The notes: generated by a model from the letters alone, not told the origin. Counted from the first letter of the stretch, positions 6,047 through 13,266 are shown. The stretch: 21,860 nucleotides of DNA from a virus (IMGVR_UViG_3300031673_000545:1-21860); one strand, 5' to 3'. A program made the numbers and translations.

Positions 6047-6062
6047 CTTATTCTGATTTAAA
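6047..6062 (-). promoter_or_regulatory. Shared translation leader, copy 3
   Basis: This is the third exact copy of the leader, before the ATG at 6046. It overlaps the T-tail of the hairpin at 6065-6091. No coding sequence crosses it, which confirms that it is a non-coding signal. Confidence 0.7.
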
Positions 6063-6091
6063 ATAGCAACAAGGCAAAGTACCTTGTTGCT
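6058..6091 (-). terminator. Intrinsic terminator or attenuator after the SSB-like gene
   Basis: A perfect 10-bp inverted repeat (AGCAACAAGG at 6065-6074, complement at 6082-6091) with a 7-base loop lies 13 bases after the SSB-like stop. On the minus strand it is followed by ATTTTAAAT. The short, interrupted T-tail suggests partial termination, so the next three genes may be expressed at a lower level. Confidence 0.7.
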
Positions 6092-6103
6092 TTTCATTAA
6101 TTA

Positions 6104-6478
6104 CTAAAACGGCAGGTCGTTTTCCAAATCTTCATTCAGAGCATCTATCTCTGCTTCAAGAAAATTGGCCTCAATATTACCTAGTGGCTTACGCTCTTTG
6201 ATAACCTCTTTAGCTAGAGATATCTTCCACCCTACCAACTTGGTAAAATACTTCGGTCCGTTAGGACTCTCCCAGACGTTTCCACGAATATCACAATACA
6301 TTACAACTACGTCACCTACATTGAAATCTCGCAGGAGCGAAACCGCATCATTAGAAAACTGCACCTCTAATGTTTGTGGGTACTTGTCGTCAGTTTCAAC
6401 TATTGCAGTCATTGCTGAAAACTTTGCTGAATACTCTACCAGTGGAGTAAACTCTTTAATTGTTGCTATAAATTCCAT
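6104..6478 (-). CDS. Single-stranded DNA-binding protein-like (DUF3127-type OB fold)
   Basis: This 124-residue protein has a beta-rich body with alternating hydrophobics (EFIATIKEF, TLEVQFSND, DVVVMYCDIRG, FTKLVGWKI) as in the DUF3127 family of OB-fold proteins common in Bacteroidota. It ends in an acidic tail finishing NDLPF. That tail matches the C-terminal tip of bacterial SSB proteins, which docks partner enzymes. It follows the nuclease and annealing genes, so it probably coats single-stranded DNA during phage recombination and replication. A start at 6478 gives a normal length. The OB assignment is from pattern and memory; the tail is seen directly. Confidence 0.75.
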   Translation of the reverse strand: MEFIATIKEFTPLVEYSAKFSAMTAIVETDDKYPQTLEVQFSNDAVSLLRDFNVGDVVVMYCDIRGNVWESPNGPKYFTKLVGWKISLAKEVIKERKPLGNIEANFLEAEIDALNEDLENDLPF

Positions 6479-6488
6479 ACTTACTAAT

Positions 6489-6656
6489 TTAATAATGAAT
6501 TAATTGATTAACCTTGCGACCATATGCCGTCTTTTCTATTTTACGTCGGAAGCTACGTGAATTTTTGATTTCCATAATCGTCAATGCACCGACTAAACGA
6601 ATGATTTCCTCGTCCTTAAATTGCTTCTTCTTTTTTTTCCAGAACTTCCAATTCAT
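6489..6656 (-). CDS. Short basic protein of unknown function
   Basis: This 55-residue basic protein starts MNWKFWKKKKKQFKDEE and continues with a helical RLVGALTIMEIKNSRSFRRKI segment. The ATG at 6656 overlaps the nuclease stop by four bases (ATGA), the usual sign of translational coupling, and the stop lies 10 bases before the SSB-like start. The lysine and tryptophan-rich start suggests nucleic acid or membrane-surface contact. No family is recognised. Confidence 0.65.
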   Translation of the reverse strand: MNWKFWKKKKKQFKDEEIIRLVGALTIMEIKNSRSFRRKIEKTAYGRKVNQLIHY

Positions 6657-7507
6657 AAGTTTATTTTTATTAATTGTAAATTAAATGCCGAGTACAGACA
6701 ATCTAAATATTCCCGAGCCATTTCTACGTGTTGCTTAATCTTTTCGATGTCTTCGTCATTACGATCAATTACCCACCGCTTTACACGTATTTCTGGACTG
6801 ATATCCCCAAAGGTCATGTCTCTTCTGATTTGGTCAGCAATTTCTTGAGGGAGCTCAATATCTTTACGTTGCCATTCTCTTCTACGTTGCTCATCAATAA
6901 TCATATGTTCCGGAGCATCCACTAAGCAATACACAAGCTCAGATGACTTGTGGCCAGTCAGCATCATATACCCTTGTAATTGCCAGTAGTAGTCCTTATT
7001 CGGTAGCTCACTTTCAAAGAAGGGAAATGTAAACAAGTCCCAAGGGCATTTAATGTCAGCTAACAAAGAAGGCAAATTAACGTCCATCTCGCCAGTTATC
7101 CACTCATTATTAACCCTTACCTTAGAAAACTCGAGAAGTGCCATAGAATCATCATCTAAATTCCATTTAAGTACATCGTTGGCTAATCGTATTCCTTCCA
7201 TTTCGCATAGAGTACCTTTCTCGGTATACTTATTCTGCATAAAGTGTTGTCGTCCGAATACAGATTCTAAAAACAACTCCTTGAGATAGCTTTTTGCTGT
7301 TGCACTGAGCTCCGGCTGAGCATCACGCTTGGCAACAAGTTCGTCCCTGCGATGAGCTTGTTTCTCGGTTAGCTTAATCTTGGTTAAAAGTTCATTTAAC
7401 TCTTCTGTTTGTTTGGCAGTAATTTCAGAACCTCGAGAGGTCGTCATAATATTGCCTAAAGCGGAGCAACGTATTAGTTGCTCCGCAAAGTTCATATCCT
7501 TCTTCAT
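6653..7507 (-). CDS. Lambda-exonuclease/YqaJ-type PD-(D/E)XK nuclease
   Basis: This 284-residue protein has the PD-(D/E)XK core of phage recombination exonucleases. Visible are EKGTLCEMEG (96-105), which supplies the first acidic residue, GEMD (139-142), ADIKCPWD (150-157) with the catalytic D151 and K153, and WQLQGYM (175-181), the conserved glutamine motif of the YqaJ/lambda exonuclease group. Such enzymes chew double-stranded ends 5' to 3' and leave single strands for an annealing protein. The partner is the ERF gene directly upstream, whose stop overlaps this start. The first 90 residues are helical and charged. Identification is firm; directionality is inferred from the family. Confidence 0.9.
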   Translation of the reverse strand: MKKDMNFAEQLIRCSALGNIMTTSRGSEITAKQTEELNELLTKIKLTEKQAHRRDELVAKRDAQPELSATAKSYLKELFLESVFGRQHFMQNKYTEKGTLCEMEGIRLANDVLKWNLDDDSMALLEFSKVRVNNEWITGEMDVNLPSLLADIKCPWDLFTFPFFESELPNKDYYWQLQGYMMLTGHKSSELVYCLVDAPEHMIIDEQRRREWQRKDIELPQEIADQIRRDMTFGDISPEIRVKRWVIDRNDEDIEKIKQHVEMAREYLDCLYSAFNLQLIKINL

Positions 7508-8016
7508 TAATTAAGTTGTTTTAGTTGTTCATTACTTAGAGAAAACTTTGATTTCAACGTCTCTACATCGTATGTTCCATCTTCGATTGCTTTTAATGCA
7601 GCCTTAAATCGAGCATCTGAAATCTTGGGTAATGCTGCTTTCAGTTGTTCGCCTGCAGCGTCTGTGTCCGCATCAGTCACCAACCCAAGAATTGCGGATA
7701 ATTGGTACCTCTTGCAGTAACTAATGGCTGACCCCAGAACTTGAAAGTCATTCATTCCCTTGAGTACAACTCCCTGCGGAATATCCATAGTCGTCTCGAT
7801 TGCTTGACCAGTCTCAACGTGATAGATTGCAGTTGTTAACTGATAAGAGCCTACTAACTGGGTAAAACCGAGTTTGTGCTTCTGCATTAATGGGTTAATC
7901 ACTGATAAAATTGCAGGTAGGTCCGCATACTTGTACCCATAACCTGCAGTACCTTTAAAGATAGCAGGTACTTCCTGCTGAAAATCGGCCAGAGCCTTTG
8001 CTAATTGTTTGTCCAT
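7507..8016 (-). CDS. erf: ERF-family single-strand annealing protein
   Basis: This 169-residue protein has the ERF pattern: GYGYKYADLPAILSVINPLM (25-44), MQKHKLGFTQ (44-53), then GSAISYCKRYQLSAILGL (95-112), which corresponds to the family's Tyr-x-x-Arg-Tyr block, and an acidic DADTDAAGE (115-123). ERF proteins form rings that anneal complementary single strands and promote recombination or genome circularisation. The length is typical of the core, with a short helical C-terminal tail. It overlaps the exonuclease gene by one base, giving a standard exonuclease-annealase pair with the SSB-like gene beyond. Confidence 0.9.
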   Translation of the reverse strand: MDKQLAKALADFQQEVPAIFKGTAGYGYKYADLPAILSVINPLMQKHKLGFTQLVGSYQLTTAIYHVETGQAIETTMDIPQGVVLKGMNDFQVLGSAISYCKRYQLSAILGLVTDADTDAAGEQLKAALPKISDARFKAALKAIEDGTYDVETLKSKFSLSNEQLKQLN

Positions 8017-8022
8017 AGCTAT

Positions 8023-8571
8023 TTATTTATTTTGGTTAATACATGTTTGTTTGATACCTATTTTAGCCTCTTTTATGGTATCGGCCACGAATAATGCGTG
8101 ACCCTTTGAGTTAACAACTAATACAAGGCCAGTTGCTGACCTTACAAGATAATACAATTTTCCGTTATAATCAAGCGAAGCGAAGGAGCTATATTTACTC
8201 GGAGTTTTATAGTTGCAAACCAGTTCGGACGTGTCGAATGTTTTTACTTGACCTCGAATGTACAATTCATCTAGCATTATTTTAGCGTCTTTCTTTCGCA
8301 TTTGCTTGCCAGTTTTTAACGAGAAAACATCTATCAGCACCCAGTCAATTCCACATGACATTCTATGCCCTTTATCGCCTTTATACATTATGCAATATGG
8401 AGTGTTGTTATGCATAACCTCAAACACCATTACCCAATGGCTATCTGAGTATTCTACAATCTTCTTTACATGACCTTCCACAAGGCCTAGTGCTGCAGTT
8501 TCATCTAGCAAGTTCCACACCTTTACGGAGCGTGATACTGCTCTTAATTGTTTCATTTGTTCAATCTTCAT
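8023..8571 (-). CDS. Conserved phage-type protein of unknown function
   Basis: This 182-residue soluble protein has no motif I recognise. It shows alternating hydrophobic strands (HWVMVFEVMHNNTPYCIMY, KLYYLVRSATGLVLVVNSKGHALFVA) suggesting a beta-rich fold. It sits between the RadC-like gene and the ERF gene with only short gaps, so it belongs to the recombination group. Six spread-out cysteines and histidines do not form an obvious metal site. The start at 8571 follows an A-rich leader typical of this region. Confidence 0.7.
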   Translation of the reverse strand: MKIEQMKQLRAVSRSVKVWNLLDETAALGLVEGHVKKIVEYSDSHWVMVFEVMHNNTPYCIMYKGDKGHRMSCGIDWVLIDVFSLKTGKQMRKKDAKIMLDELYIRGQVKTFDTSELVCNYKTPSKYSSFASLDYNGKLYYLVRSATGLVLVVNSKGHALFVADTIKEAKIGIKQTCINQNK

Positions 8572-8580
8572 ATCTTAAGT

Positions 8581-9015
8581 TTAGAGCAGGCCTTCGTCTG
8601 CGAATGAATAAAAGTTTTCTGATGTGATAATCAAGTGGTCAAGCAGGGCAATATCTAATATTTTGCCAGCCTCTTTAATTTTATTAGTTATAGCCTTGTC
8701 TGGCTCAGAAGGTTTAAGGCTTCCAGAAGGATGATTGTGTGCCAGTATAATGCTAGACGCAGTACAATTCAATGCAATGGTAAATATTACTTTAGCATCT
8801 ACTATTGAAGCAGTTGTTCCACCAGAGGAAATCTTAAAGTAGCCTAACACATGATTCTGTCTGTTTAAGCATAACATTATTACCTCTTCCTTCCATTGTA
8901 TTTGGTCTTTGTCAAACAATTCCTTAAATAATTCTGCAGCCTCTGCGGATGAAGATATCTTATAAACCTTCTCAGAAGGCTCAATACTTACTTTTATTTT
9001 TATTTCTGGTAGCAT
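8581..9015 (-). CDS. RadC-like JAB/MPN domain protein
   Basis: This 144-residue protein consists of the JAB/MPN domain of RadC. The metal-binding motif is complete: E44, then AHNHPSGSLKPSEPD (92-106), giving H93, H95 and D106. LDHLIIT (125-131) is the usual closing strand. The N-terminal helix-hairpin-helix of chromosomal RadC is missing, as in most phage and mobile-element versions. The fold is that of metal-dependent isopeptidases or hydrolases. The biological role of RadC is still unsettled, and a DNA repair role is not well supported. It is encoded beside the recombination genes and two bases from the next gene upstream. Confidence 0.9.
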   Translation of the reverse strand: MLPEIKIKVSIEPSEKVYKISSSAEAAELFKELFDKDQIQWKEEVIMLCLNRQNHVLGYFKISSGGTTASIVDAKVIFTIALNCTASSIILAHNHPSGSLKPSEPDKAITNKIKEAGKILDIALLDHLIITSENFYSFADEGLL

Positions 9016-9016
9016 A

Positions 9017-9367
9017 CTATTGTTTTTTAGCGTTCGTTAATTTATCGGCCTTTCTATTAGCAGGGTGCGTACTCTGGTTAGAGTAGTTGATAAACCCTTT
9101 CAGACGTTTCTCAATAAACTCACCTGCTTTATCTTTATTCCGAAGGAAGATTGATTGACTGAGTAACTTGCCATCAACTACATAATTGAAGGCTACAAAT
9201 CGGTCATAAAACTTTCGACTGATTTCTAATGAAGCGAGCTCGTGTGAGTTTTGAGGACTGGAGCCTACATACGTTACTTGTTTCACGTTATTCATTCCTC
9301 CCCACGAAGGTGACTGCTTATAGCCACATGAAGTGACGTCATTCCAGATTGCTTTACTATATCCCAT
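9017..9367 (-). CDS. Protein of unknown function
   Basis: This 116-residue protein starts at 9367 (MGYSKAIWNDV), directly after a TTTAAAACAGAAAAA leader of the type used by its neighbours. An ATG 30 bases upstream lies inside the preceding gene and was rejected. Strand-like segments (NVKQVTYVG, FVAFNYVVDGKLLSQSIFL) are followed by a basic tail (RLKGFINYSN, ANRKADKLTNAKKQ) that could contact nucleic acid. It ends one base before the RadC-like ATG codon region, so the two are probably co-translated. No family is recognised. Confidence 0.65.
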   Translation of the reverse strand: MGYSKAIWNDVTSCGYKQSPSWGGMNNVKQVTYVGSSPQNSHELASLEISRKFYDRFVAFNYVVDGKLLSQSIFLRNKDKAGEFIEKRLKGFINYSNQSTHPANRKADKLTNAKKQ

Positions 9368-9384
9368 TTTTTTCTGTTTTAAAT

Positions 9385-9762
9385 TTATAAATACCATTTA
9401 AGCTCATTAATACTCAATATTACAGCTTTCATACGGAGCTCCGAGGCCTTATTGGAAGCTGCCAGAGAGCTACGACCAATTTCCATACCTAAGTAGTATT
9501 GTACAAGGCCTTCGTAAAGGCTCTTAAAAATATCATATTCATACACTGGTAAACCTGCTTCCTCATCGTTCTGTTGCTTACGCTCCATTGAGCAGGCAAA
9601 GTCTTCCATAATTGCGATACGCTGATTCAGTAAATACATATCGTCAAGGTAACCCCATTCGTAAGAGTGAAGGAAGTTCTTATCTACTTTCTTTTGAACT
9701 AACTCTAATTCGTCGTTCAATAGACTTACTTTTTTGGTAACGTTAAAAATCATTGAGTTCAT
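9385..9762 (-). CDS. Helical protein of unknown function
   Basis: This 125-residue protein is predicted by eye to be almost all helix, with heptad-like stretches near the N-terminus (VSLLNDELELVQKKVDKNFL) and in the middle (LLNQRIAIMEDFACSMERKQQND). The start follows a copy of the AAAACAGAAAA leader. A second ATG three codons in is possible. The hairpin at 9782-9804 lies just upstream and may limit read-through into this gene. No family is recognised. Confidence 0.65.
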   Translation of the reverse strand: MNSMIFNVTKKVSLLNDELELVQKKVDKNFLHSYEWGYLDDMYLLNQRIAIMEDFACSMERKQQNDEEAGLPVYEYDIFKSLYEGLVQYYLGMEIGRSSLAASNKASELRMKAVILSINELKWYL

Positions 9763-9781
9763 ATTTTCTGTTTTTTATAAA

Positions 9782-9804
9782 GGGAGCGACCAATGACCGC
9801 CCCC
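9782..9804 (-). terminator. Terminator-like hairpin after 9813..10145
   Basis: On the minus strand GGGGGCG (9804-9798) can pair with CGCTCCC (9788-9782), with one G-U pair and a 9-base loop, followed by TTTAT. It lies between the stop at 9813 and the start at 9762. The weak T-tail suggests an attenuator or a processing site. Confidence 0.45.
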
Positions 9805-9812
9805 AGATTAAT

Positions 9813-10145
9813 TTATAGTTGAGTGATTAATTGAATCAATTCAAGTTTGTAAATCTTTTCGCACTCAAATAGATTATCAAGGTCTGCTCTGTTTTGCGTC
9901 TTCTCCTTACCTTTCAAGCCAACACCTTGACTACTTACTTTAAGTGACCTTCTGTTAATTCTAATAACTTCTTCCAGCAGGGTTAACGCTTTAATATTTT
10001 TCAACCTAGTATGCTGAGTACCCTCATCAGTGTTAATCACTTCTGTAATTCTGGAGAGCAATACGTCCTTAAATTTAATCTCAAGGATATCGTTAAACTC
10101 ATCAGCACTCATGTTGTTCACTTCGTCAATGTTTAAATTTTCCAT
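9813..10145 (-). CDS. Protein of unknown function
   Basis: This 110-residue helical protein has an acidic N-terminus (NLNIDEVNNMSADEFNDILE) and a central basic helix (RLKNIKALTLLEEVIRINRRSLKVSS), ending in an amphipathic helix (LFECEKIYKLELIQLITQL). The start follows an AAAAAACAGAAAATATG leader like those of its neighbours. No enzymatic motif, membrane segment or known family is visible. Confidence 0.65.
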   Translation of the reverse strand: MENLNIDEVNNMSADEFNDILEIKFKDVLLSRITEVINTDEGTQHTRLKNIKALTLLEEVIRINRRSLKVSSQGVGLKGKEKTQNRADLDNLFECEKIYKLELIQLITQL

Positions 10146-10177
10146 ATTTTCTGTTTTTTGTTTTAATCTCTATGTCC

Positions 10178-10384
10178 TTAATTTTTTAATATCTTATTAT
10201 TTAAATGCTCAATTACATTTTCTATTTCTTCTTTTTCTACATAATCAAAAACACCAAATTTAAAACCAGTTTCCTCAAAAACTAACTTAACATAATTATG
10301 TGCTTCATCATAACTATAACCCTCATTAAATACGTGTCTTTTACACTCATCAATCTTTGCTCCTAATTTTAAAAATAATGTCAT
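10178..10384 (-). CDS. Small protein of unknown function
   Basis: This 68-residue, mixed-charge soluble protein contains HVFNEGYSYDEAHNYVKLVFEE, which reads as helix-turn-helix-like pairs without a recognisable DNA-binding motif. It starts after a TAACAATTAAAAACAAGGAA leader, close to that of the next three genes upstream. Base composition is more AT-rich than the neighbours. It is likely real because of the leader and spacing, but no function can be given. Confidence 0.6.
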   Translation of the reverse strand: MTLFLKLGAKIDECKRHVFNEGYSYDEAHNYVKLVFEETGFKFGVFDYVEKEEIENVIEHLNNKILKN

Positions 10385-10444
10385 AATTCCTTGTTTTTAA
10401 TTGTTAATGCAGTTGGTCGGAACCTGCTCCCCGTTTTTGGTTAA

Positions 10445-10693
10445 TTACAATTCAATAATTTCGTCTAATTTTTGTTCAATTTCCCAGAAGAGTTGTTTAA
10501 TTTCATCAGTAAAACCATCTAGCTCATCAGTCTTTTCCTCGAATTCTTGACCTCGTTCTGACTCTTGCCATTTGTCTGTTCTTTCAGAAAATTGGTCTTG
10601 TCTGTCTGTAACAATTTCTTCCAGTTGTTCAGTCATTTCGTCTTGAAGTTCTAGCAATGTTTTTCTTAGTTTTTCAATTGTACTTGCGTTCAT
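10445..10693 (-). CDS. Very acidic helical protein
   Basis: This 82-residue protein has about 26 acidic and 10 basic residues by hand count, so a net charge near -16. It reads as two long charged helices (KLRKTLLELQDEMTEQLEEI and FTDEIKQLFWEIEQKLDEII) joined by a polar segment. Coiled-coil pairing is plausible. Small acidic phage proteins sometimes mimic DNA and block host nucleases, but nothing specific supports that here. It starts behind the shared AACAATTAAAAACAAGAAA leader. Confidence 0.65.
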   Translation of the reverse strand: MNASTIEKLRKTLLELQDEMTEQLEEIVTDRQDQFSERTDKWQESERGQEFEEKTDELDGFTDEIKQLFWEIEQKLDEIIEL

Positions 10694-10705
10694 GTTTTCT
10701 TGTTT

Positions 10706-10831
10706 TTAATTGTTCATTAATTTAAAAATTCGTATTCTAAGTTCAATACATTTTTGGTTTTTAAAACCATGCAACTCACACATTAACTGGTGCTGAGTTT
10801 TCAACTTCTCTATTCTGTTTACTTTAGTCAT
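10706..10831 (-). CDS. 41-residue peptide of unknown function
   Basis: A short gene starts with MTKVNRIEKLKTQHQLMCEL and ends KLMNN. Its ATG at 10831 directly follows a full copy of the leader (TAACAATTAAAAACAGAAAA), the same placement as for its neighbours, which is the main reason to call it. The peptide is basic, contains two cysteines and has no known relatives. Its stop codon lies within the leader of the next gene (start 10693), 12 bases before that ATG. Confidence 0.6.
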   Translation of the reverse strand: MTKVNRIEKLKTQHQLMCELHGFKNQKCIELRIRIFKLMNN

Positions 10832-10849
10832 TTTTTCTGTTTTTAATTG

Positions 10850-11065
10850 TTAATACCACATTTCGAACTCAAGTCCGCTTGACCTTAACTCGAACTCTAG
10901 GTCCGGGATCATCCAGTCTTCTACTTTGATAATAAATGTTTCGCTGAAGGCTAAACCCTCTTTGCGTAAACCAAGCCTTGTTAATAATTCTGCTCCGAGC
11001 TTCAAATCTCTTAAGCTAAAGGTGATTTCAAGTGTTTGAATAGTTTCTGGGTTATACATTTCCAT
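10850..11065 (-). CDS. Small protein of unknown function, first gene after the structured leader
   Basis: This 71-residue acidic protein (MEMYNPETIQTLEITFSLRD) has alternating hydrophobics that suggest a small alpha/beta fold. It is the first gene after the 352-base gap and its promoter. The ATG at 11065 follows the leader TAACAATTAAAAACAGAAATA. An in-frame ATG two codons later is possible. No family is recognised. Confidence 0.65.
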   Translation of the reverse strand: MEMYNPETIQTLEITFSLRDLKLGAELLTRLGLRKEGLAFSETFIIKVEDWMIPDLEFELRSSGLEFEMWY

Positions 11066-11297
11066 TATTTCTGTTTTTAATTGTTAGTCCCCCACTTCCA
11101 GACTCGACTGGATATGCATTCTGAGTGTAGTAGGGCTGGAGCACCTCGTAGAAAACATAGCGTTTTCCCCTCCTAACCATTGGCAACCGACGTTAATTTT
11201 ACTCACCCCCACCCCTCCACAACCATCGAAAACATAGAGCTTTCGATACCTGCTTCTCGGATGAGATAGCTTTCAGACTGACGTATTTTTCAAAGAA
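11066..11297 (-). promoter_or_regulatory. Long structured 5' leader of the small-gene operon
   Basis: About 230 bases lie between the predicted transcription start and the ATG at 11065 with no gene on either strand. Three hairpins are visible: ATCGAAA/TTTCGAT with a 9-base loop (11225-11247), GAAAAC/GTTTTC with a 5-base loop (11151-11167) and TCCAG/CTGGA (11097-11112). The first two share GAAAACATAG, so they are related in sequence as well as shape. Composition is less AT-rich than nearby gaps, including C-rich runs at 11203-11216. It could be a cis-acting RNA, a small RNA or a protein-binding region. Confidence 0.45.
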
Positions 11298-11303
11298 CTG
11301 GTC

Positions 11304-11311
11304 CAAATATA
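11304..11311 (-). promoter_or_regulatory. Bacteroidota -7 promoter box
   Basis: The minus strand reads TATATTTG, an exact match to the TAnnTTTG -7 consensus. The matching -33 element is weak: only TTAG/TTTA-like sequence occurs at the right distance. It lies in the gap before the small-gene operon, with transcription expected to begin near 11297. Confidence 0.5.
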
Positions 11312-11382
11312 TGTTCGATGATTTGTTTAAACTAATTTTTTGGCAACTTTTTTTTATAAAAGTTACTATTAAATTTTAAATG

Positions 11383-11398
11383 CTTGTGATAGATAGCG
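11383..11398 (-). repeat. Fragment C of the intergenic regulatory element
   Basis: CTTGTGATAGATAGCG matches 2684-2699 with one mismatch and 14853-14868 with a few. It is the second conserved block only; the three 10-bp repeats are absent. It lies 20 bases after the NinG-like stop, again at the boundary of two transcription units. The rest of the gap, 11312-11382, is AT-rich and contains a 7-bp AACTTTT/AAAAGTT inverted repeat. Confidence 0.55.
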
Positions 11399-11417
11399 AT
11401 TGAGATGGAAAAAAAAA

Positions 11418-11963
11418 TTACTTATTTTTGTTCCTATAGTATGCCATAATGGAATAAAGCTCTGATTTAGTGAATTTCCTCGTCTCGTTAGCGATTGAGT
11501 CCAGTTCAGCTAATTGTTGCTCACCTATTCTATTCAGAAGGCCAGATCGATAATTGATTAGATTTGCAGACAAGTGTTGATTGCAATATACACACTGGCC
11601 ATGCACATTCCTTTCATCAAATCTGACGTTCCAATGATTGTTAGCGTTATGGTAGTGGCCTGCATCAAACTTACCTACTAATAATTTGGAGCAGGATATG
11701 CAAGGTAAATTCTTATCCCTTTCACGCACATACTTATTAAACACCACTTGAACTATTGATACTAACTGCTGAATAGTTAGTAAGTCTTCTTTCAGTTTTT
11801 TTAATCGCACATTAGATTCACGCTTCTCGATGGCTATTCTCTTTGTTTTAGCATATTGGATAGCACAAGTATTAGAACAAACCTGCGCAGTACTCTTATA
11901 GGCCTTAAAAGTACTACTGCAGGCTTTACACTTCTTTTCTTTAAAAGGGAGCGAACTCATCAT
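11418..11963 (-). CDS. ninG: NinG-like recombination protein with zinc finger and HNH-type domain
   Basis: This 181-residue protein has an N-terminal zinc finger (KKCKACSSTF with CSNTC further on, giving four cysteines at 12, 15, 29 and 33). It then has a charged helix and a C-terminal HNH-type domain: CISCSKLL, then GHYHNANNHWNVRFDERNVHGQC and YCNQHLSAN. This matches lambda NinG (Rap), which cuts branched DNA. The start at 11963 is the first ATG; upstream in-frame sequence offers only TTG. It overlaps the DnaB 3' end by 23 bases. Together with DnaB it closes the replication operon before the gap. Confidence 0.85.
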   Translation of the reverse strand: MMSSLPFKEKKCKACSSTFKAYKSTAQVCSNTCAIQYAKTKRIAIEKRESNVRLKKLKEDLLTIQQLVSIVQVVFNKYVRERDKNLPCISCSKLLVGKFDAGHYHNANNHWNVRFDERNVHGQCVYCNQHLSANLINYRSGLLNRIGEQQLAELDSIANETRKFTKSELYSIMAYYRNKNK

Positions 11964-13266
11964 TTGATTCAATTTTGTTTGAATCAAAAGTATTAATATT
12001 TTCTCTTTTTAGAAAGGTAGAAGTCTTTAAGTCAACTCGCATAGGGTAAACACCTATCTCGCCTTCTCTATTTTTACCTATTATAACCTCACATACTCCA
12101 GTAGCGTCCGAGCCATCTTCTAATGTTTCCTCACCATAATACTCTGGCCTATGCAGGAACGCTACAATAGAGGCATCTTGTTCAATTTCCCCAGATTGAC
12201 GAAGGTCTGGGAGCGAAGGCCGTCTACCAACCTTTGTTGTTTCTGGCCTCGAAAGTTGAGCCATAGCAATAATTGGAATATGCATGTTTTGACAAATCTC
12301 TTTCAGTCCGTTAGATACCTTGGTTACGCTAGTGTACAAATCATCCTTGCTACTGCCTTTGACTTTTTGAAGATAATCAACGAATACTATATCCGGCTTA
12401 TGAATGGAGATCAGACGTGCTATGCTATTTATAGTTTGAGTACCTTCCTCGAGTATAATATTGTTTAGCCTCTCTTCATGTTTAGCCAGCTCAATTTTAG
12501 ATTTCTCGTAAGTATTACATTCACCATACTTGATTCTATTAGAGTCCACGACCGCTATATTAGAGAGCACTCGCCTCATCATTTGCTCCTTTGACATCTC
12601 TAGAGCGAATACAAGTACCTTACTATTATTCATGGCCATCTTGACCGCAGTGGAAATAACAAATGCTGTTTTACCCATTGCTGGTCTGGCACCCACAACC
12701 ATCAAATCGACCGACTCCAATAAAATAACTCTTTTAAACTCCACGTAAGGTAGCTCAACACCCTCTATGATACCCTCTTTTGCCATATCGTGACGTTTCA
12801 TCACCTTGGCAACAATATGTATGTTCGTTTCTGTTTGAGTGTGTTTAAAGGCAATTTCTTGAAGTGAAGATTCCAGAAGGTCAGAATAACTAGATAATGT
12901 ACTTTGCGTTTGCGTTTGTTCATTCAACCTTAAAGCCAGTTTACTCATTTTCCTTACTACATATCCTTTATGACATTCGGCTAAGAGCATCTGCCAATGC
13001 ATTAACTCTACATAACTGCAGTCATTAGATATGGATGAAAGTTCATAAATGTTCGACTGCTTAAAGGTCGGGAGCTCCTTCATTCGAGAGATCACACTGA
13101 CTAAATCTATACTATCATTTTGACCAGCACATTTATTCATACTGGTAAATATGTCTTTATGGAAGTCAGTCAATAGCCAATGTTCATCTATACTTGATAG
13201 TATCTTATTTTGAAGTTCGTGGTCAGCTATTAAAACTAACCCGAATATTTTGTCTAAATCTTTCAT
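11941..13266 (-). CDS. dnaB: Replicative DNA helicase, DnaB family
   Basis: The 441-residue protein has the DnaB two-domain layout. A helical N-terminal domain covers about 1-100, followed by a linker and a RecA-type motor. Walker A is GARPAMGKT (192-200) and Walker B is PDIVFVDYLQ (291-300). QLSRPE (337-342) is the H4-type loop region, and GKNREGEIG (397-405) supplies the K/R finger of the neighbouring subunit. It unwinds DNA ahead of the phage replisome as a hexameric ring. No intein or insertion interrupts it. It overlaps the initiator-like gene by four bases. No primase domain is seen in this operon, so priming may be provided by the host or elsewhere. Confidence 0.97.
   Translation of the reverse strand: MKDLDKIFGLVLIADHELQNKILSSIDEHWLLTDFHKDIFTSMNKCAGQNDSIDLVSVISRMKELPTFKQSNIYELSSISNDCSYVELMHWQMLLAECHKGYVVRKMSKLALRLNEQTQTQSTLSSYSDLLESSLQEIAFKHTQTETNIHIVAKVMKRHDMAKEGIIEGVELPYVEFKRVILLESVDLMVVGARPAMGKTAFVISTAVKMAMNNSKVLVFALEMSKEQMMRRVLSNIAVVDSNRIKYGECNTYEKSKIELAKHEERLNNIILEEGTQTINSIARLISIHKPDIVFVDYLQKVKGSSKDDLYTSVTKVSNGLKEICQNMHIPIIAMAQLSRPETTKVGRRPSLPDLRQSGEIEQDASIVAFLHRPEYYGEETLEDGSDATGVCEVIIGKNREGEIGVYPMRVDLKTSTFLKRENINTFDSNKIESNDEFAPF

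Noticed and set aside
5858-6097. Longer version of the small gene starting at 6097
   Set aside because: That start lies beyond the terminator-like hairpin arms and would translate the stem. The ATG at 6046 follows the conserved leader.
6165-6503. 112-codon open frame on the plus strand
   Set aside because: It lies opposite the SSB-like gene, has low-complexity, implausible protein sequence and no leader or promoter. It is a shadow of the minus-strand gene.
9017-9397. Longer version of the gene starting at 9397
   Set aside because: The first ten codons overlap the upstream gene, and the ATG at 9367 directly follows the shared leader motif.
11066-11417. tRNA or known riboswitch
   Set aside because: No cloverleaf, CCA end or recognised riboswitch core could be found; only simple hairpins are seen.
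12151-12468. 105-codon plus-strand frame
   Set aside because: It is fully antisense to the DnaB motor domain, whose motifs are intact, and has no supporting signal.
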